A stretch of 64,000 bases of DNA from NCBI RefSeq assembly GCF_002303925.1, contig NZ_MRCS01000007.1, positions 62,001-126,000 on the forward strand. The letters are read 5' to 3'. The position numbers and the translations under genes were made by a program. The notes beneath the pieces were generated by a model. The model saw only the letters and a list, made by a program, of their open reading frames with translations, was not told where the DNA came from and made no database searches. This document shows, piece after piece, positions 25,956 through 35,919 of this stretch. Position 1 is the stretch's first letter, and each line of letters begins with the position of its first letter. This stretch comes from Pseudomonas sp. ACN8 (lineage in GTDB: Bacteria; Pseudomonadota; Gammaproteobacteria; Pseudomonadales; Pseudomonadaceae).

Positions 25956-28199
25956 TCAGGGCGTACGGTTACGCCGGGTTTCGATGATGTTCGGCAACTG
26001 GGAAATCCGCCCCAGCAACCGCCCCAATGCATCCAGCCCCGGAATCTCGATGGTCAGGGACATCAACGCAGTGTTGTCCTCCTTGTTCGAACGGGTGTTG
26101 ACCGCCAGCACGTTGATCCGCTCGTTGAGCAAAACCTGCGAGACGTCACGCAGCAGACCGGAACGGTCGTAGGCACGAATGACGATATCCACCGGATAGG
26201 TGAGCACCGGCACCGGGCCCCAGCTGACCTGGATGATCCGTTCCGGTTCGCGCCCGCTCAGTTGCAGCACCGAGGCGCAGTCCTGGCGGTGAATGCTCAC
26301 CCCACGGCCCTGGGTGATGTAACCGACGATGGCATCCCCCGGCAGCGGCTGGCAGCAGCCGGCCATCTGGGTCATCAGGTTGCCGACGCCCTGGATCTGG
26401 ATGTCGCCGCGCTTGCCCGGTTTGTAGCCGGTGGCCTTGCGTGGAATCAGTTCAAGCTGTTCGTTGCCACGCTCCGGCTCGACCAGTTGCTGCGCCAGGT
26501 TGACCAGTTGCGCCAGGCGCAGATCCCCGGCGCCGAGGGCGGCGAACAGGTCTTCGGCGGTTTTCATGTTGGCCTTGTCGGCCAGCTTGTCGAAATCCAC
26601 CGCCGGCAGGCCGAGGCGATTGAGTTCGCGCTCGAGCAGGGTTTTACCGGCCGCGACGTTCTGGTCACGAGCCTGCAGCTTGAACCAGTGAACGATCTTC
26701 GCCCGTGCCCGCGACGTGGTGACGTAGCCCAGGTTCGGGTTCAGCCAGTCACGGCTCGGGGTGCCGTGCTTGCTGGTGATGATCTCGACCTGTTCACCGG
26801 TTTGCAGGCTATAGTTGAGCGGCACGATGCGCCCGTTGATCTTGGCGCCACGGCAGTTGTGACCGATTTCGGTGTGGACGCGGTAGGCGAAGTCCAGCGG
26901 GGTCGCGCCCTTCGGCAAGTCGATGGCGTGACCGTCCGGGGTGAAGATGTAGACCCGGTCCGGCTCGATATCCACCCGCAACTGTTCCGCCAGCCCGCCG
27001 ATGTCACCCAACTCTTCGTGCCATTCGAGCACCTGGCGCAGCCAGGAGATTTTCTCTTCGTAGTGATTGGAGCCGGACTTGACGTCGGTGCCCTTGTAGC
27101 GCCAGTGCGCGCACACGCCGAGTTCGGCTTCTTCGTGCATCGAGTGAGTGCGGATCTGCACTTCCAGCACCTTGCCCTCGGGCCCGATCACCGCGGTGTG
27201 CAGCGAGCGATAACCGTTTTCCTTGGGGTTGGCGATGTAGTCGTCGAACTCTTTCGGGATGTGTCGCCACAGGGTGTGGACGATGCCGAGCGCGGTGTAG
27301 CAATCGCGCATTTCCGGCACCAGCACGCGCACGGCACGCACGTCGTAGATCTGGCTGAACTCCAGACCCTTGCGCTGCATTTTGCGCCAGATCGAATAGA
27401 TGTGTTTGGCCCGGCCGCTGATGTCGGCATCGACGCCGGTGGCCTGCAATTCATTTTTCAGCTGGCTCATCACGTCGCTGATGAAACGCTCGCGATCCAG
27501 TCGCCGCTCATGGAGCAGCTTGGCGATCTGCTTGTACTGGTCGGGTTCGAGGTAACGGAAAGACAAGTCTTCCAGTTCCCACTTGATGTGACCGATACCC
27601 AGGCGATGGGCCAGCGGCGCGTAGATGTCAAAGACTTCACGGGCCACGCGGTTGCGTTTTTCGTCGTCGGCGGTCTTCACCGCACGGATTGCGCACGTAC
27701 GCTCGGCCAGCTTGATCAGGGCGACGCGAACGTCGTCGACCATGGCCACCAGCATCTTGCGCAGGTTTTCCACCTGGCCCTGGGTGCCCAGCACCAGGGA
27801 TTTACGCGGGCTCAGGCTGTCGCTGATCGCGGCCATGCGCTGCACGCCGTCGATGAGCTTGGACACCACCGGACCAAAGCGCTGGCTGACGGCCGGCAAC
27901 TTGATCTGGCCTTCACGTACGCCTCGATACAGGATCGCGGCGACCAGTGAGTCCTGGTCGAGTTTGAGATCGGCCAGGATCTCGGCGATCTCAAGCCCGG
28001 TACGGAAAGTCGAGTTACCTTCCGACCACAGATTCTGTGCCGCATTGGCTTGTTGTTCGGCCTCGCGAGCGTACTCGCAGGCCTCTTTCAAGGCTTCGCG
28101 ATCCAGTGCCAGATCGACACTGACCGCATGATCGAGCCAAGCCTCGAGATTGATACTGCCGTCGGTGTTGATTGGCTGGTGTGCTCTCACCTGTACCAT
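25956..28199 (-). CDS. relA: GTP pyrophosphokinase RelA
   Basis: A 747-residue ribosome-associated (p)ppGpp synthetase. It has a degenerate hydrolase domain (AILYRGVREG in place of the HDxxED of SpoT), a synthetase domain with KRKGLEFSQIYDVRAVRV-like and NPKENGYRSLHTAV motifs (about 230-360), a TGS domain (about 400-465), a zinc-finger region with CCQPLPGD, and a C-terminal ACT domain (PVDIVIRAYDRSGLLRDVS). Degeneracy of the HD motif points to RelA rather than SpoT. It lies downstream of rlmD with a 102-bp gap. Confidence 0.96.
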   Translation of the reverse strand: MVQVRAHQPINTDGSINLEAWLDHAVSVDLALDREALKEACEYAREAEQQANAAQNLWSEGNSTFRTGLEIAEILADLKLDQDSLVAAILYRGVREGQIKLPAVSQRFGPVVSKLIDGVQRMAAISDSLSPRKSLVLGTQGQVENLRKMLVAMVDDVRVALIKLAERTCAIRAVKTADDEKRNRVAREVFDIYAPLAHRLGIGHIKWELEDLSFRYLEPDQYKQIAKLLHERRLDRERFISDVMSQLKNELQATGVDADISGRAKHIYSIWRKMQRKGLEFSQIYDVRAVRVLVPEMRDCYTALGIVHTLWRHIPKEFDDYIANPKENGYRSLHTAVIGPEGKVLEVQIRTHSMHEEAELGVCAHWRYKGTDVKSGSNHYEEKISWLRQVLEWHEELGDIGGLAEQLRVDIEPDRVYIFTPDGHAIDLPKGATPLDFAYRVHTEIGHNCRGAKINGRIVPLNYSLQTGEQVEIITSKHGTPSRDWLNPNLGYVTTSRARAKIVHWFKLQARDQNVAAGKTLLERELNRLGLPAVDFDKLADKANMKTAEDLFAALGAGDLRLAQLVNLAQQLVEPERGNEQLELIPRKATGYKPGKRGDIQIQGVGNLMTQMAGCCQPLPGDAIVGYITQGRGVSIHRQDCASVLQLSGREPERIIQVSWGPVPVLTYPVDIVIRAYDRSGLLRDVSQVLLNERINVLAVNTRSNKEDNTALMSLTIEIPGLDALGRLLGRISQLPNIIETRRNRTP

Positions 28200-28301
28200 C
28201 TTGCTTACCTTCCCTACGACGCAGATTCAATGCGTCAAATCGCTGACCTTCGTTGCCCGTGCGCGGCTGCACGGGCGGGCCAGTCGGACCAGACGAGCAT
28301 C

Positions 28302-29654
28302 CTAGCTCGCTTCAAATAACGCCATGGCCTCGACATGTGCCGTTTGAGGAAACATATCGAGAATCCCGGCACGTTTTAACCGGTAGCCCTGCTTGATCAA
28401 TTCGACCGTGTCGCGCGCCAGCGTTGCCGGATTGCACGACACATACACCAAACGTTCTGCGCCCAGGCTCCTGAGCTTGCGCACAACCTCGAAAGCACCG
28501 TCACGCGGTGGGTCCAAGAGTACCGCACAAAAGCCTTCGGCGGCCCATTCGGCGTCCGTCAAAGGCAGGGATAAATCGGCCTGAAAAAACTTCGCATTAT
28601 GCAAATTGTTGCTAGCGGCATTCGCCGCTGCCCGATCGACCATCACTTGCACGCCTTCGACCGCCACCACTTCACGAGCGGCCTTGGCCAGCGGCAAGGC
28701 AAAGTTGCCAAGGCCACAGAACAGGTCGAGTACGCGCTCATCCGCTGTCGGCTTCAGCCAGTCCAGCGCCTGGGCGACCATCGCTTCGTTGACCGCGGCG
28801 TTGACCTGGATGAAATCGCCTGGACGATACGCCAGCTCCAGGCCCCACTGTTCAAGACGATAGCCCAACGACTGATCGACCTCGACCGGTTGTGGTTCGC
28901 CGTCGCCATGCAGCCACAACTGGGCTTGATGGAACGCGCAGAAATCCTTGAGGATGGTCAGGTCGGCGTCGGACAGCGGCGCCATGTGCCGCAGCAACAC
29001 GGCCAGCGTCGAGCCGCTGAACAACTCCACATGCCCAAGTGCCTGGGGTTTGCTCAAGCGCCGCAGCATCTCCGGCAAGCGGGCCATGATCGGTTGCAAA
29101 GGCTGTACCAGCACAGGGCAATCATCGATGCCCACAATGTCCTGGCTGCCGGCGGCACGGAAACCGACTTCGAGTTTTTTCGCCTTCATGTCCCAGCGCA
29201 CCGCGACGCGAGCACGACGCCGATAAGCGAACTCCGCACCGCTCAATGGCGCCGCCCACTCTTCGGGTTCGACGCCCGCGACCCTCGACAACTGCTCGGC
29301 GAGCATGCGCTGTTTCAGGGCAAGCTGTTCGTTGTGGGGCAGATGTTGCACGCTGCAACCACCGCAGCGGCCGGCATGGGCGCACGGCGCCGGGCGGCGC
29401 AATTCGCTGGCCTTGAACACCCGTTCGGTGCGCGCCTCGACCACTTTGCCGTGGGCACCGAGGACGCGCGCCTCGATCTCTTCACCGGCCAAAGCGCCGA
29501 TGACGAACCAGGTGCGACCTTCGAAAAACGCGATACCGCGACCGTCATTGGCCAGGCGCTCGATGGTCAGGCGCTGCTTTTTGCCGGTCGGGACTTGCGG
29601 GGCCTTGCTGCCGCCGGTGGGCTGGAAGCGCAGGCCTCTTTCATGTTTGGCCAT
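28302..29654 (-). CDS. rlmD: 23S rRNA (uracil-1939 C5)-methyltransferase RlmD
   Basis: A 450-residue SAM-dependent rRNA methyltransferase. It has an N-terminal TRAM domain (about 22-85), an iron-sulfur motif C91-x5-C97-x2-C100 plus a later Cys in IDDCPVL, the SAM motif [15 protein letters not shown], and the catalytic Cys in [11 protein letters not shown]. The length fits E. coli RlmD/RumA (433). Its start overlaps the cysM stop (TGATG). Confidence 0.96.
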   Translation of the reverse strand: MAKHERGLRFQPTGGSKAPQVPTGKKQRLTIERLANDGRGIAFFEGRTWFVIGALAGEEIEARVLGAHGKVVEARTERVFKASELRRPAPCAHAGRCGGCSVQHLPHNEQLALKQRMLAEQLSRVAGVEPEEWAAPLSGAEFAYRRRARVAVRWDMKAKKLEVGFRAAGSQDIVGIDDCPVLVQPLQPIMARLPEMLRRLSKPQALGHVELFSGSTLAVLLRHMAPLSDADLTILKDFCAFHQAQLWLHGDGEPQPVEVDQSLGYRLEQWGLELAYRPGDFIQVNAAVNEAMVAQALDWLKPTADERVLDLFCGLGNFALPLAKAAREVVAVEGVQVMVDRAAANAASNNLHNAKFFQADLSLPLTDAEWAAEGFCAVLLDPPRDGAFEVVRKLRSLGAERLVYVSCNPATLARDTVELIKQGYRLKRAGILDMFPQTAHVEAMALFEAS

Positions 29655-30556
29655 CAGTTGGGCGCGTCGAAAATGCCGGTCGACAGGTAACGGTCGCCAC
29701 GGTCGCAGATGATCGCGACGATCACCGCGTTTTCAACTTCTTTGGACAGACGCAGCATTGCCGCCACGGCACCGCCCGAGGACACACCACAGAAAATGCC
29801 TTCTTCGCGGGCCAGACGACGGGTCACGTCTTCGGCTTCGCTTTGGGCCATGTCGACGATCCGGTCCACGCGGTCGGCCTGGTAGATCTTCGGCAGGTAT
29901 TCCTGAGGCCAGCGGCGGATACCCGGGATCGCCGAGCCTTCCATCGGTTGCAGGCCGACGATCTGCACGTTGTCGTTCTGCTCTTTCAAGTAGCGCGACA
30001 CGCCCATGATGGTGCCGGTGGTGCCCATGGAGCTGACGAAATGAGTGATGGTGCCCTGGGTCTGGCGCCAGATTTCCGGGCCAGTAGTGGTGTAGTGCGC
30101 CTCGGGGTTGTCACCGTTGGCGAACTGATCCAGTACCTTGCCGCGACCTTCGGCTTCCATCTTCTGCGCCAGGTCACGGGCGCCTTCCATGCCTTCTTCC
30201 TGGCTGACCAGAATCAGCTCGGCGCCATAGGCGGTCATGGCTGCCTTGCGCTCGGCGCTGGAGTTGTCCGGCATGATCAGGATCATCTTGTAACCCTTGA
30301 TCGCGGCGGCCATGGCCAGGGCGATCCCGGTGTTGCCCGAGGTCGCCTCGATCAGCGTATCGCCGGCGTGGATCTGCCCGCGCAGTTCGGCGCGGGTGAT
30401 CATCGACAGCGCCGGACGGTCCTTGACCGAACCCGCCGGGTTGTTCCCTTCGAGCTTGAGCAATAGGGTATTGCTGGTGGCGCCGGGCAGGCGCTGCAAA
30501 CGGACCAGCGGAGTGTTGCCGACGCAATCGGCGATGGTTGGGTACTGCAAGGTCAT
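29654..30556 (-). CDS. cysM: Cysteine synthase B
   Basis: A 300-residue PLP enzyme making cysteine from O-acetylserine and sulfide, and S-sulfocysteine from thiosulfate. PLP lysine K45 lies in [20 protein letters not shown] binds the substrate carboxylate, and [13 protein letters not shown] is the phosphate loop. The compact length and GTTGT motif place it with CysM rather than CysK. I start at MTLQYPTI. It is first in cysM-rlmD-relA-mazG. Confidence 0.96.
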   Translation of the reverse strand: MTLQYPTIADCVGNTPLVRLQRLPGATSNTLLLKLEGNNPAGSVKDRPALSMITRAELRGQIHAGDTLIEATSGNTGIALAMAAAIKGYKMILIMPDNSSAERKAAMTAYGAELILVSQEEGMEGARDLAQKMEAEGRGKVLDQFANGDNPEAHYTTTGPEIWRQTQGTITHFVSSMGTTGTIMGVSRYLKEQNDNVQIVGLQPMEGSAIPGIRRWPQEYLPKIYQADRVDRIVDMAQSEAEDVTRRLAREEGIFCGVSSGGAVAAMLRLSKEVENAVIVAIICDRGDRYLSTGIFDAPN

Positions 30557-30685
30557 GGCGTATTCGCAATCCAGACTGCGGGGGTGCCTATCATACCGGC
30601 AAACGTTCGCAGGCCATATCACGCAAAGTGTGGTGCTTATGGTTTATGGGAATAAGCCCGGATTTATCGGTGTGTGGAAGGGCCT

Positions 30686-30780
30686 CATCGCGAGCAGGCT
30701 CGCTCCCACAGAGGGCTGAGGTGATCACACAATTTGTGGTTGAAACACGGTCAATGTGGGAGCGAGCCTGCTCGCGATGG
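30686..30780. repeat. REP doublet overlapping the 3' end of a kinase gene
   Basis: Left copy 30686-30709, right copy 30756-30780. The right copy lies inside the reading frame of the kinase at 30725-32146 and encodes its residues AIASRLAPT near the C-terminus. Confidence 0.85.
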
Positions 30781-32146
30781 CGTTGTCACTGACATCGCCA
30801 TCATCCGCCAACAACCGCATATTCAGGCGCAACCCGGTCCCGGTGTTCTGTGCCCACAGCTGTCCGCCCTGACGCTGCACCGCGTTTCGGGCGATGCTCA
30901 AGCCGAGGCCGAACCCACCATCCCCCGGCCGCGAACCGTCCAGTCGGGTAAACGGCAGGAAGATCCGCTCCAGATCAGCTTGCGCCACGCCGCCGCCGTG
31001 ATCCTCCAGCCACAGGTGCCAGAAATCGCCATCACGCCGACCGCCCAGTTGGACAATGCCTCCCGCCGGTGAATGCCGAATCGCATTACGCAGAATGTTT
31101 TCCAGCGCCTGGGCCAGGGTGTTGAGATGACCGCGAACCCAGCAGGATGCATCCACCGTGCATTGCAACTGCGTATCGGGCCAACCACTTTCATAGCAGG
31201 CGTTCTCAGTGAGCATTTCCCACAGGGCCTGGACCTGGATCGCTTCGTCGGGCAACCGGGTGCGTTCGGTATCGAGCCACGCCAGTTGCAATGTGTCTTC
31301 CACCAGGCGCTGCATGCCATCGACCTCACGGCCGATGCGTTCGCGCAAGGCTTCGAGCCCCTGTTCACTTTCACTGGCCACGCGCAGGCGGCTCAGCGGC
31401 GTACGCAATTCGTGGGACAGGTCGCGCAATAACTGTTGCTGCAAGGCCACGGTGCTTTGCAGGCGCTCGGACATGTGATCGAACGCCCTGCCCAACTCGC
31501 CCAGTTCATCGGAACGATTGGTGGTGCGGCTCGACAGTCGTACGTTCAGTTGACCGGCACGCCAGGCATTGGCCTGTTCACGCAGGCTGTTGAGCGGCAC
31601 CACCAGCAAGCGATACAACCCGACGCACAGCAGCAAGGTGAACATTCCCGGAATCACGCCGTTGGTGATCACCCGCCAGAACACCCGGTAACGCCCGGGT
31701 ACGAAGCGCTTGGGCAACTCGATCACCAGGCTGCCGGCGGACGGGTCACCGGGAAACGGTATGCGCATCCAGGGTTGGCCTTTCTTGTGGATCGGCCAAT
31801 CGAGGCCGCGCAAAAAAGTCAGGCGCTCGACTTCCTTGTCTGTCAGCGATTGGTTGCTCAAGGACTGCAAATCACCGCCGATCACACCGACCCAGCCTTT
31901 TTCCCGCTGATGCATGCCTTGCAGCCAGTCATCGACACCGGCGCCCTGCCGCTGCCGCCATGCCTGCTCGGCCTCGGCGGCATAGCGTGTCAGGGTGCCA
32001 CGGGCCTCATCGGAGAGGAACTGGTTACGCTGCTCCATGTACCGACCCCAGGACCAACTCAGCCAGATCATCAGCAGACAGAAAGCGACCAATAGACAGG
32101 CCAGTTTCCAGAACAGCGAATGCCTGCCCGGCAAATTACATTTCAT
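30725..32146 (-). CDS. Sensor histidine kinase (PirS-like by position)
   Basis: A 473-residue kinase. TM1 is about 13-33, the periplasmic domain about 35-155, TM2 about 160-184, HAMP about 185-238, H245 lies in RDLSHELRTPLSRLR, and the HATPase has DHGGGVAQ and GFGLGLSIA. It overlaps the upstream regulator by 11 bp. Between cysM and gacS, P. aeruginosa carries pirA-pirS-pirR (ferric enterobactin), so this is probably PirS, but no pirA follows. The last roughly 20 residues are encoded across a REP element, so the natural terminus has been altered. Confidence 0.88.
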   Translation of the reverse strand: MKCNLPGRHSLFWKLACLLVAFCLLMIWLSWSWGRYMEQRNQFLSDEARGTLTRYAAEAEQAWRQRQGAGVDDWLQGMHQREKGWVGVIGGDLQSLSNQSLTDKEVERLTFLRGLDWPIHKKGQPWMRIPFPGDPSAGSLVIELPKRFVPGRYRVFWRVITNGVIPGMFTLLLCVGLYRLLVVPLNSLREQANAWRAGQLNVRLSSRTTNRSDELGELGRAFDHMSERLQSTVALQQQLLRDLSHELRTPLSRLRVASESEQGLEALRERIGREVDGMQRLVEDTLQLAWLDTERTRLPDEAIQVQALWEMLTENACYESGWPDTQLQCTVDASCWVRGHLNTLAQALENILRNAIRHSPAGGIVQLGGRRDGDFWHLWLEDHGGGVAQADLERIFLPFTRLDGSRPGDGGFGLGLSIARNAVQRQGGQLWAQNTGTGLRLNMRLLADDGDVSDNAIASRLAPTLTVFQPQIV

Positions 32147-32855
32147 CGGCGGCGCTCAGGATGTAGCCCTTGCCCCATACCGTACGCACTTCGCGCTCGG
32201 TGTAGCCGATGGCCTTGAGCTTGCGACGGATCTGGCTGATGTGCATGTCCAGGCTACGGTCATGGGCCGCATAACCGCGTTGCAGCACCTGTTGATAAAG
32301 GAAGGCTTTGCTCAGTACTTCATCGGTAGTGCGGTGCAACGTCTCCAGCAACCGATACTCGCTGCGGGTCAGGCCGCCAGCCTGTTCCCCGTAAAAGACC
32401 TCGAAGCTTTCATCGTCGAAACGCAGGCTGTCCATCGAAGGAGCAGGCGCTGTCGGCACCGGCCGGCGGTCGAGTGCCACCCTGCGCAGAATGGCTTCGA
32501 TGCGCACCCGCAACTCCACCATGCTGAAGGGCTTTGGCAGGTAATCATCGGCCCCCAGGCGAAAGCCGCTGATACGGTCGGCTTCGGCACCGAGGGCCGA
32601 CATCAGCAACACCGGGGTGGAATGGCTCTGGCGCAACTGGGTCAGTACCGCCAGACCGTCCATGCCCGGCAGCAGAATATCCATCAACACCACATCGAAA
32701 GGCTGCCGGCGGGCAATGTCCAGGCCCTCCTGGCCGTTCTGGCACCAGGTCACCTGAAAACCGCTACGGTCCAGGTGCTCATGCACGTAGGCGCCGAGCA
32801 CAAGGTCGTCTTCGATGGACAGGATTCGCGGGAGGCCGGCAGTGATGGGAGTCAT
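32136..32855 (-). CDS. OmpR-family response regulator (PirR-like by position)
   Basis: A 239-residue regulator. The receiver has phosphoacceptor D59 in VLMDILLPGMDG and the conserved Lys in ADDYLPKPFS; the C-terminal winged helix ends GKGYILSAADEM. I start at the ATG of MTPITAG; the upstream open frame is promoter DNA. A promoter with a Fur-like site overlaps its 5' end, which supports an iron/siderophore role. It is coupled to the kinase gene and divergent from gacS. Confidence 0.9.
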   Translation of the reverse strand: MTPITAGLPRILSIEDDLVLGAYVHEHLDRSGFQVTWCQNGQEGLDIARRQPFDVVLMDILLPGMDGLAVLTQLRQSHSTPVLLMSALGAEADRISGFRLGADDYLPKPFSMVELRVRIEAILRRVALDRRPVPTAPAPSMDSLRFDDESFEVFYGEQAGGLTRSEYRLLETLHRTTDEVLSKAFLYQQVLQRGYAAHDRSLDMHISQIRRKLKAIGYTEREVRTVWGKGYILSAADEM

Positions 32856-32863
32856 GACTATCT

Positions 32864-32894
32864 GCAAATAATTCTCAGTTGAGCGATTATTCAA
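32864..32894 (-). promoter_or_regulatory. Promoter with a Fur-like box upstream of the PirRS-like operon
   Basis: On the minus strand: -35 TTGAAT (32894-32889), 17-bp spacer, -10 TTATTT (32871-32866). The stretch CTGAGAATTATTTGC (32878-32864) overlaps the -10 and resembles Pseudomonas Fur boxes of the AATGAGAATTATTTGC type. Repression by Fur is inferred. Confidence 0.55.
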
Positions 32895-33014
32895 GATTGC
32901 CTCGTCAGGAGCAACCTGCGGTTGGCCTATATCACCAATGACTCGTCCTGGCCGACGAATGACTGCATCATTTTTACGAGGATTGCCCGCAAGCAAATCG
33001 CTACACTGCGCAAG

Positions 33015-33066
33015 GGATGCATGGTGGATGCATGTGCAGGTCAATAAATTGCGGGATGCAGGAGAG
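33015..33066 (+). promoter_or_regulatory. GGATGCA repeats in the gacS leader, possible RsmA/RsmE sites
   Basis: GGATGCAT at 33015-33022 and 33026-33033 (11-bp period), GGATGCAG at 33054-33061, then GGAG of the ribosome site. The two palindromic ATGCAT units can form a stem with a GGTGG loop. GGA motifs in and next to a ribosome site are typical of CsrA/RsmA targets; binding is inferred. Confidence 0.4.
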
Positions 33067-33070
33067 ATGC

Positions 33071-35824
33071 GTGCTCAAGAAACTGGGAATCAAAGGCCGC
33101 GTGCTGTTGCTGACCCTGCTGCCAACCAGCCTGATGGCGTTAGTGCTGGGGGGATATTTTACCTGGATGCAACAGGCTGACCTGCAAACCCAGCTCATGC
33201 AGCGCGGCGAAATGATCGCAGAGCAGTTGGCTCCACTGGCGGCGCCAGCCATGGGCCATCAGGACAACGAACTGCTCGAGCGCATCGCCACCCAGGCCCT
33301 GGAACAAACCGACGTACGGGCCGTGACCTTCCTGGCTCCTGACCGCACGCTGCTGGCCCACGCCGGCCCGACCATGCTCAACCAGACACCTTCCGGCAGT
33401 GGCACGCAGATGCTGCGCCGCAGTGGCAGCGATGCGACCCGCTATCTGCTGCCGGTATTCGGCAAACACCGCAACCTGGCCGGAGACGTGATTCCCGAAG
33501 AAGCCGACCGCCTGCTGGGCTGGGTCGAGCTTGAACTGTCCCACAACAGCATGCTGTTACGTGGTTACCGCAGCCTGTTCGCCAGCCTGATGCTGATTGC
33601 CGGGGGGCTGACGGGGGCGGCATTGCTGGCCCTGCGAATGGGGCGCACGATCAATCGGCCGTTGAGCCAGATCAAGCAGGCCGTGGCCCAACTCAAGGAC
33701 GGTCATCTGGAAACCCGCTTGCCGCCCCTCGGCAGCCAGGAACTGGACGAACTGGCCTCCGGCATCAACCGCATGGCCGGCACCCTGCAGAACGCCCAGG
33801 AAGAATTGCAGCACAGCATCGACCAGGCCACCGAAGATGTGCGCCAGAACCTGGAAACCATCGAGATCCAGAACATCGAGCTGGACCTGGCGCGCAAGGA
33901 AGCCCTGGAAGCGAGCCGGATCAAGTCCGAATTCCTGGCCAACATGAGCCATGAAATCCGCACGCCGCTCAACGGCATTCTCGGCTTCACCCACCTGCTG
34001 CAAAAAAGCGAGCTCACCCCGCGCCAGCTCGACTACCTGGGCACCATCGAAAAATCCGCCGACAGCCTGCTGGGCATCATCAACGAGATTCTCGATTTCT
34101 CGAAAATCGAGGCCGGCAAACTGGTGCTCGACCATATTCCGTTCAACCTGCGCGACCTGCTGCAGGACACCCTGACCATCCTCGCCCCGGCCGCCCACGC
34201 CAAGCAGCTGGAACTGGTGAGCCTGGTGTACCGGGACACACCGCTGTCACTGGTGGGCGACCCGCTGCGGCTCAAGCAGATTCTGACGAACCTGGTGAGC
34301 AACGCGATCAAGTTCACCCGCGAAGGCACCATCGTCGCCCGCGCCATGCTCGAAGAAGAACACGAAGACACCGTGCAGTTGCGCATCAGCATTCAGGACA
34401 CGGGCATCGGTCTGTCGAACCAGGACGTACGCGCCCTGTTCCAGGCCTTCAGCCAGGCCGACAACTCGCTGTCGCGGCAACCCGGCGGCACTGGCCTGGG
34501 CCTGGTGATTTCCAAGCGTCTGATTGAACAGATGGGCGGCGAGATCGGTGTCGACAGCACGCCGGGGGAAGGCTCGGAGTTCTGGATCAGCCTGAGCCTG
34601 CCGAAAACCCGCGACGATGCCGAAGACCTGCCCTGCGCACCCTTGCTCGGGCGCCGGGTGGCGGTACTGGAAAACCACGAGCTGGCGCGGCAGGCATTGC
34701 AGCATCAACTGGAAGACTGCGGCCTCAGCACCACACCGTTCAATACCCTGGAAAGCCTGACCAATGGCGTCACCGCCGCCCACCAGACCGACCAGGCGAT
34801 CGACCTTGCCGTGCTCGGCATCACCAGTAACGACATGCCGCCGGAACGCCTGAACCAGCACATCTGGGACCTCGAACATCTTGGCTGCAAAGTGTTGGTG
34901 CTGTGCCCGACCACGGAACAGACGCTCTTTCATCTTTCCGTGCCCAACCCCCACAGCCAGCTCCAGGCGAAACCGGCCTGCACCCGCAAGCTGCGACGCT
35001 CCCTGTCTGACCTGGTCAGCCCGCGTCCGATGCGCAGCGAACCGGGCGAACCGCTGTCCAGTCGCGCCCCGAAGGTGCTTTGCGTCGACGACAATCCGGC
35101 CAACCTGATGCTGGTGCAGACCCTGCTCGAAGACATGGGCGCCAGGGTACTCGCGGTAGAAAGCGGTTATGCCGCCGTCAAGGCTGTGCAGAACGAGACA
35201 TTCGATCTGGTGTTGATGGACGTGCAGATGCCCGGCATGGACGGTCGCCAGAGCACCGAGGCGATCCGCCAATGGGAAAGCGAACGCCATTGCACGCCTT
35301 TGCCGATCGTGGCCCTCACCGCTCACGCCATGGCCAACGAAAAACGCGCGCTGCTGCAAAGCGGCATGGACGACTACCTGACCAAACCGATCAGCGAACG
35401 GCAATTGGCCCAGGTGGTGCTGAAGTGGACCGGCCTGGCGCTACGCAATCACAGCCCGGAGCGCTCCGGCGATGGGCATGCTGGCGCTCAAGACCTGCTG
35501 GTGCTCGACCACGAGGAGGGCTTGCGCCTGGCCGCCGGCAAGGCTGACCTGGCTGCAGACATGCTGGCAATGCTGCTGGCGTCACTGGAGGCTGACCGCG
35601 AAGCCATCCGACAGGCTCAGCAAAGCAATGACCACAACGCCCTGATCGAACGGGTCCATCGCCTGCATGGCGCGACGCGTTACTGCGGCGTACCGCAATT
35701 GCGTGCGGCCTGCCAACGCAGTGAAACCCTGCTCAAGCAACAGGACCCGAAAGCCGGCGTGGCACTGGATGAGCTCGACCGGGCAATCAATCGCCTGGCG
35801 GCCCAGGCGCGTATGAATGCTTGA
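33071..35824 (+). CDS. gacS: Tripartite hybrid sensor kinase GacS
   Basis: A 917-residue kinase, the usual Pseudomonas GacS length if translation starts at the GTG of (V)LKKLGIKGR after GGAGAG. TM1 is about 11-31, periplasmic sensor about 35-165, TM2 about 167-189, HAMP about 190-245, HisKA with H294 (NMSHEIRTP), HATPase with DTGIGLS and GGTGLGLV, receiver with D717 (LMDVQMPG), and Hpt with H863 ([11 protein letters not shown]). With GacA it drives transcription of RsmX/Y/Z-type sRNAs, which relieve RsmA/RsmE repression of secondary metabolism and biofilm genes. It is divergent from the PirRS-like pair, and ldhA follows. Confidence 0.97.
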   Translation: MLKKLGIKGRVLLLTLLPTSLMALVLGGYFTWMQQADLQTQLMQRGEMIAEQLAPLAAPAMGHQDNELLERIATQALEQTDVRAVTFLAPDRTLLAHAGPTMLNQTPSGSGTQMLRRSGSDATRYLLPVFGKHRNLAGDVIPEEADRLLGWVELELSHNSMLLRGYRSLFASLMLIAGGLTGAALLALRMGRTINRPLSQIKQAVAQLKDGHLETRLPPLGSQELDELASGINRMAGTLQNAQEELQHSIDQATEDVRQNLETIEIQNIELDLARKEALEASRIKSEFLANMSHEIRTPLNGILGFTHLLQKSELTPRQLDYLGTIEKSADSLLGIINEILDFSKIEAGKLVLDHIPFNLRDLLQDTLTILAPAAHAKQLELVSLVYRDTPLSLVGDPLRLKQILTNLVSNAIKFTREGTIVARAMLEEEHEDTVQLRISIQDTGIGLSNQDVRALFQAFSQADNSLSRQPGGTGLGLVISKRLIEQMGGEIGVDSTPGEGSEFWISLSLPKTRDDAEDLPCAPLLGRRVAVLENHELARQALQHQLEDCGLSTTPFNTLESLTNGVTAAHQTDQAIDLAVLGITSNDMPPERLNQHIWDLEHLGCKVLVLCPTTEQTLFHLSVPNPHSQLQAKPACTRKLRRSLSDLVSPRPMRSEPGEPLSSRAPKVLCVDDNPANLMLVQTLLEDMGARVLAVESGYAAVKAVQNETFDLVLMDVQMPGMDGRQSTEAIRQWESERHCTPLPIVALTAHAMANEKRALLQSGMDDYLTKPISERQLAQVVLKWTGLALRNHSPERSGDGHAGAQDLLVLDHEEGLRLAAGKADLAADMLAMLLASLEADREAIRQAQQSNDHNALIERVHRLHGATRYCGVPQLRAACQRSETLLKQQDPKAGVALDELDRAINRLAAQARMNA

Positions 35825-35919
35825 TGCAGCGCAATCGCGAAGGGTTGCCGGCGAGCTAACCTGACGACTGTCGAATGCCGGCTTGCTCAACGGCGCAGGC
35901 CACCTTCAAGGAGCACCGC

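Noticed and set aside
26262..27950. A 562-codon open frame antisense to relA
   Set aside because: It lies wholly within relA, which has all RelA domains. The antisense translation is repetitive Val/His/Gln/Arg sequence typical of GC-rich shadows.
35825..35919. Searched for an Anr box (TTGAT-N4-ATCAA) before ldhA
   Set aside because: None is visible in the gap; anaerobic control, if any, would come from elsewhere.
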